From Phenylobacterium sp. CCH9-H3 (GTDB lineage: Bacteria; Pseudomonadota; Alphaproteobacteria; Caulobacterales; Caulobacteraceae): a DNA stretch of 64,000 nucleotides. Under the pieces are notes generated by a model. That model was not told the DNA's origin. It saw only the letters and a list, made by a program, of their open reading frames with translations, and did no database searches. Shown here in pieces: positions 62,813 to 64,000 of this stretch (positions are counted from its first letter, which is position 1; every line of letters starts with the position of its first letter). A program made the translations under genes and the position numbers. The DNA lies in NCBI RefSeq assembly GCF_001557235.1, contig NZ_LSJI01000180.1, positions 1 through 64,000 of the forward strand, in the 5' to 3' direction.

Positions 62813-63700
62813 TTGGCCGCGTTCCAACACACCGTCAGGTCTCCGGCGCTGTTCGCCGGGGTTGGCGTGCACACCGGCGCCTACACCCGCGTCTCGGTGC
62901 GGCCGGCGTCGTCGAACGCCGGCATCGTCTTCGTGCGGACCGATGTAAGGGACCGCGACAACGTCGTACCCGTGAGCGGCGAGGCGGTGTGCAAGACCCA
63001 ACTCGGCACCGTGATCGGCAATGAAGCCGGCGTGACGGTCTCGACCATCGAACATCTCATGGCCGCCTTCGCGATGCTGGGCGTGGACAACGCCGTGGTC
63101 GAGGTCGACGGGCCCGAGATGCCGATCATGGACGGCTCGGCGCTGCCGTTCGTTCGCATCCTGGACCGCGCCGGCCTGCGTCCGCAGGACGCCGCGCGTG
63201 GCTACATCGAGATCCTGGACACCGTCGAGGTGGTTGACGGTGACAAGCGCGCCACCCTGAAGCCGGCCGACGGTTTCGAGGTGGCTTTCGAAATCAGCTT
63301 TCCCAGCGCCGCCATCGGCCGCCAGTCGATCGACATGGCCATGGACGGCCAGGCCTTCCGCGACGAGCTGGCCGACTGCCGCACCTTCGGCTTCCTGCGC
63401 GAGGTCGAGGCTCTGCGCGCCATGGGCCTGGCCCGGGGCGGGTCGATGGAGAACTGCGTCGTGCTCGACGGGGACCGGGTGCTGAACCCTGAAGGCCTGC
63501 GCCGTCCCGACGAATTTGTCCGCCACAAGGCGCTCGACGCCATCGGCGACCTCTACGTCCTGGGGGGCCCGTTGCTGGGCCGGTTCGAGGGCGTGCTGGC
63601 CGGCCACGGCTTGAACAACGCGGTTGTGCGCGCCCTGCTGGCCCGCCCGGACGCCTGGCGCGTCCGCACCCTGGTCGAGGATCTGCGCGAGGCCGTCTAG
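62813..63700 (+). CDS. lpxC: UDP-3-O-acyl-N-acetylglucosamine deacetylase
   Basis: Zinc enzyme for the first committed step of lipid A synthesis, 295 aa. Signatures: GVGVHTGAYTRVSVRPA, TIEHLMAAFAMLGVDNAVVEVDGPEMPIMDGSALPF, SCRTFGFLREVEALRAMGLARGGSMENCVVLDGD, and RRPDEFVRHKALDAIGDLYVLGGPLLGRF with the zinc His. A TTG start at 62813 is chosen: AGGAAGG is about 7 nt upstream and the product begins just before FQHTVRSPALFAG. A longer frame from a GTG at 62723 exists but is unlikely. Often the last gene of dcw-type clusters. Confidence 0.94.
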   Translation: MAAFQHTVRSPALFAGVGVHTGAYTRVSVRPASSNAGIVFVRTDVRDRDNVVPVSGEAVCKTQLGTVIGNEAGVTVSTIEHLMAAFAMLGVDNAVVEVDGPEMPIMDGSALPFVRILDRAGLRPQDAARGYIEILDTVEVVDGDKRATLKPADGFEVAFEISFPSAAIGRQSIDMAMDGQAFRDELADCRTFGFLREVEALRAMGLARGGSMENCVVLDGDRVLNPEGLRRPDEFVRHKALDAIGDLYVLGGPLLGRFEGVLAGHGLNNAVVRALLARPDAWRVRTLVEDLREAV

Positions 63701-63701
63701 C

Positions 63702-63718
63702 TTGCGAACCGTTCGCAA
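63702..63718. repeat. Short palindrome after lpxC
   Basis: TTGCGAA (63702-63708), CCG, TTCGCAA (63712-63718): a 7-bp inverted repeat just after the lpxC stop and before the PPOX-like gene. It may be an operator, or an end-of-transcript stem. A further stem CGGCAGG-GAGG-CCTGCCG (63733-63750) abuts the next ATG and includes its ribosome binding site. Confidence 0.45.
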
Positions 63719-63750
63719 CTGAGGTCTAGTGCCGGCAGGGAGGCCTGCCG

Positions 63751-64000
63751 ATGGCAAACGACGCAACGGCTCAGCTGGACGAACTCTACAAGCCGCCGCA
63801 TCCGCTCACGGTCGCCAAGTGCCTGGACCACGTGGATCCGCACGGCCGCCGCTTTATCGCCCTCTCGCCGTTCGCGGCCCTGGCGAGCGTCGGCCCGACC
63901 GGGAGCGTGGACGTCTCCCCGCGTGGCGGCGGCCCGGGCTTCATCCGGGTTTCGGAGGACGGCCGGCATCTGCTGATGCCCGACCGACCCGGCAACAACC
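63751..64000 (+). CDS. Pyridoxamine-phosphate-oxidase-like flavin protein (partial, 3' end beyond window)
   Basis: Starts at ATG 63751 (MANDATAQLDELYKPPHPLTVAKCLDHVDPHGRRFIALSPFAALASVGPTGSVDVSPRGGGPGF) and runs open past the end of the window, 83 codons seen. The split-barrel FMN-binding segment with FIALSPFAALASVGPTG and VDVSPRGG is the pattern of PPOX-class proteins annotated as flavin-nucleotide-binding. GGGAGG precedes the start. The C-terminal part and specificity are not visible. Confidence 0.8.
   Translation, partial: MANDATAQLDELYKPPHPLTVAKCLDHVDPHGRRFIALSPFAALASVGPTGSVDVSPRGGGPGFIRVSEDGRHLLMPDRPGNN

Overview
The window is GC-rich chromosomal DNA of an alphaproteobacterium, most likely of the family Caulobacteraceae (Caulobacter or Phenylobacterium type). 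The pointers are a complete alphaproteobacterial division and cell-wall (dcw) cluster, an FtsZ with a long Ala/Pro/Glu-rich linker, and two CtrA-type boxes (TTAA-N7-TTAA and TTAA-N7-TTAC) upstream of ftsZ. No tRNA, rRNA operon, CRISPR array or insertion sequence was recognised. The one structural RNA is RNase P RNA.

Bases 1 to about 21,400 are the right-hand part of an integrative and conjugative element (ICE) inserted in the 5' end of dusA. Nearly every gene is on the minus strand. Read in the direction of transcription, from the junction leftwards: tyrosine integrase; a small unknown gene; ArdC-like antirestriction protein; large ParB-like protein; Toprim primase-like protein; DUF2493 protein; a membrane protein; a DUF736 protein; a small DUF2285 (QseM-like) protein; a DUF6499-DUF2285 gene split by a +1 frameshift (FseA-like); an excisionase-like HTH protein (RdfS-like); DUF2840; TraF peptidase; a second DUF736 protein; lytic transglycosylase; VirD2-type relaxase with DUF3363; TraG/VirD4 coupling protein; CopG-type protein; and trbB, trbC, trbD and trbE, with trbE cut by the window edge. 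Order and content match the ICEMlSymR7A (Mesorhizobium) type. The split occurs on a CGA-TTT-CCC site, the kind of site reported for programmed frameshifting in fseA.

Bases 21,350 to 34,100 are ordinary host genes: dusA, an aspartic protease, DUF1289 protein, two-gene lipid/nuclease pair (phospholipase D-like and EEP family), two tandem TonB-C-terminal-like proteins, a pair of acyl-CoA dehydrogenases, a histidine phosphatase, a DUF3052-like protein, an alpha/beta hydrolase, an EamA transporter and an AmpD-like amidase.

Bases 34,126 to 63,700 hold rnpB and then the dcw cluster: mraZ-rsmH-ftsL-ftsI-murE-murF-mraY-murD-ftsW-murG-murC-murB, ddl-ftsQ-ftsA, ftsZ and lpxC, with many 4-nt stop/start overlaps. 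Two blocks interrupt it. Between murB and ddl sit a phosphatase, a thioesterase, an M28 peptidase and a SulP transporter. Between ftsA and ftsZ sits a likely phytate-scavenging set: a beta-propeller phytase lipoprotein, a TonB-dependent receptor and a secreted PHP-type hydrolase. The window ends inside a flavin-dependent PPOX-like gene.

The most noteworthy items are the FseA-type +1 frameshift next to its likely target (rdfS-like) and a QseM-like antiactivator candidate; a homologous structured leader in front of both ardC and parB; the ICE-supplied start of dusA; and the phytate module between ftsA and ftsZ.
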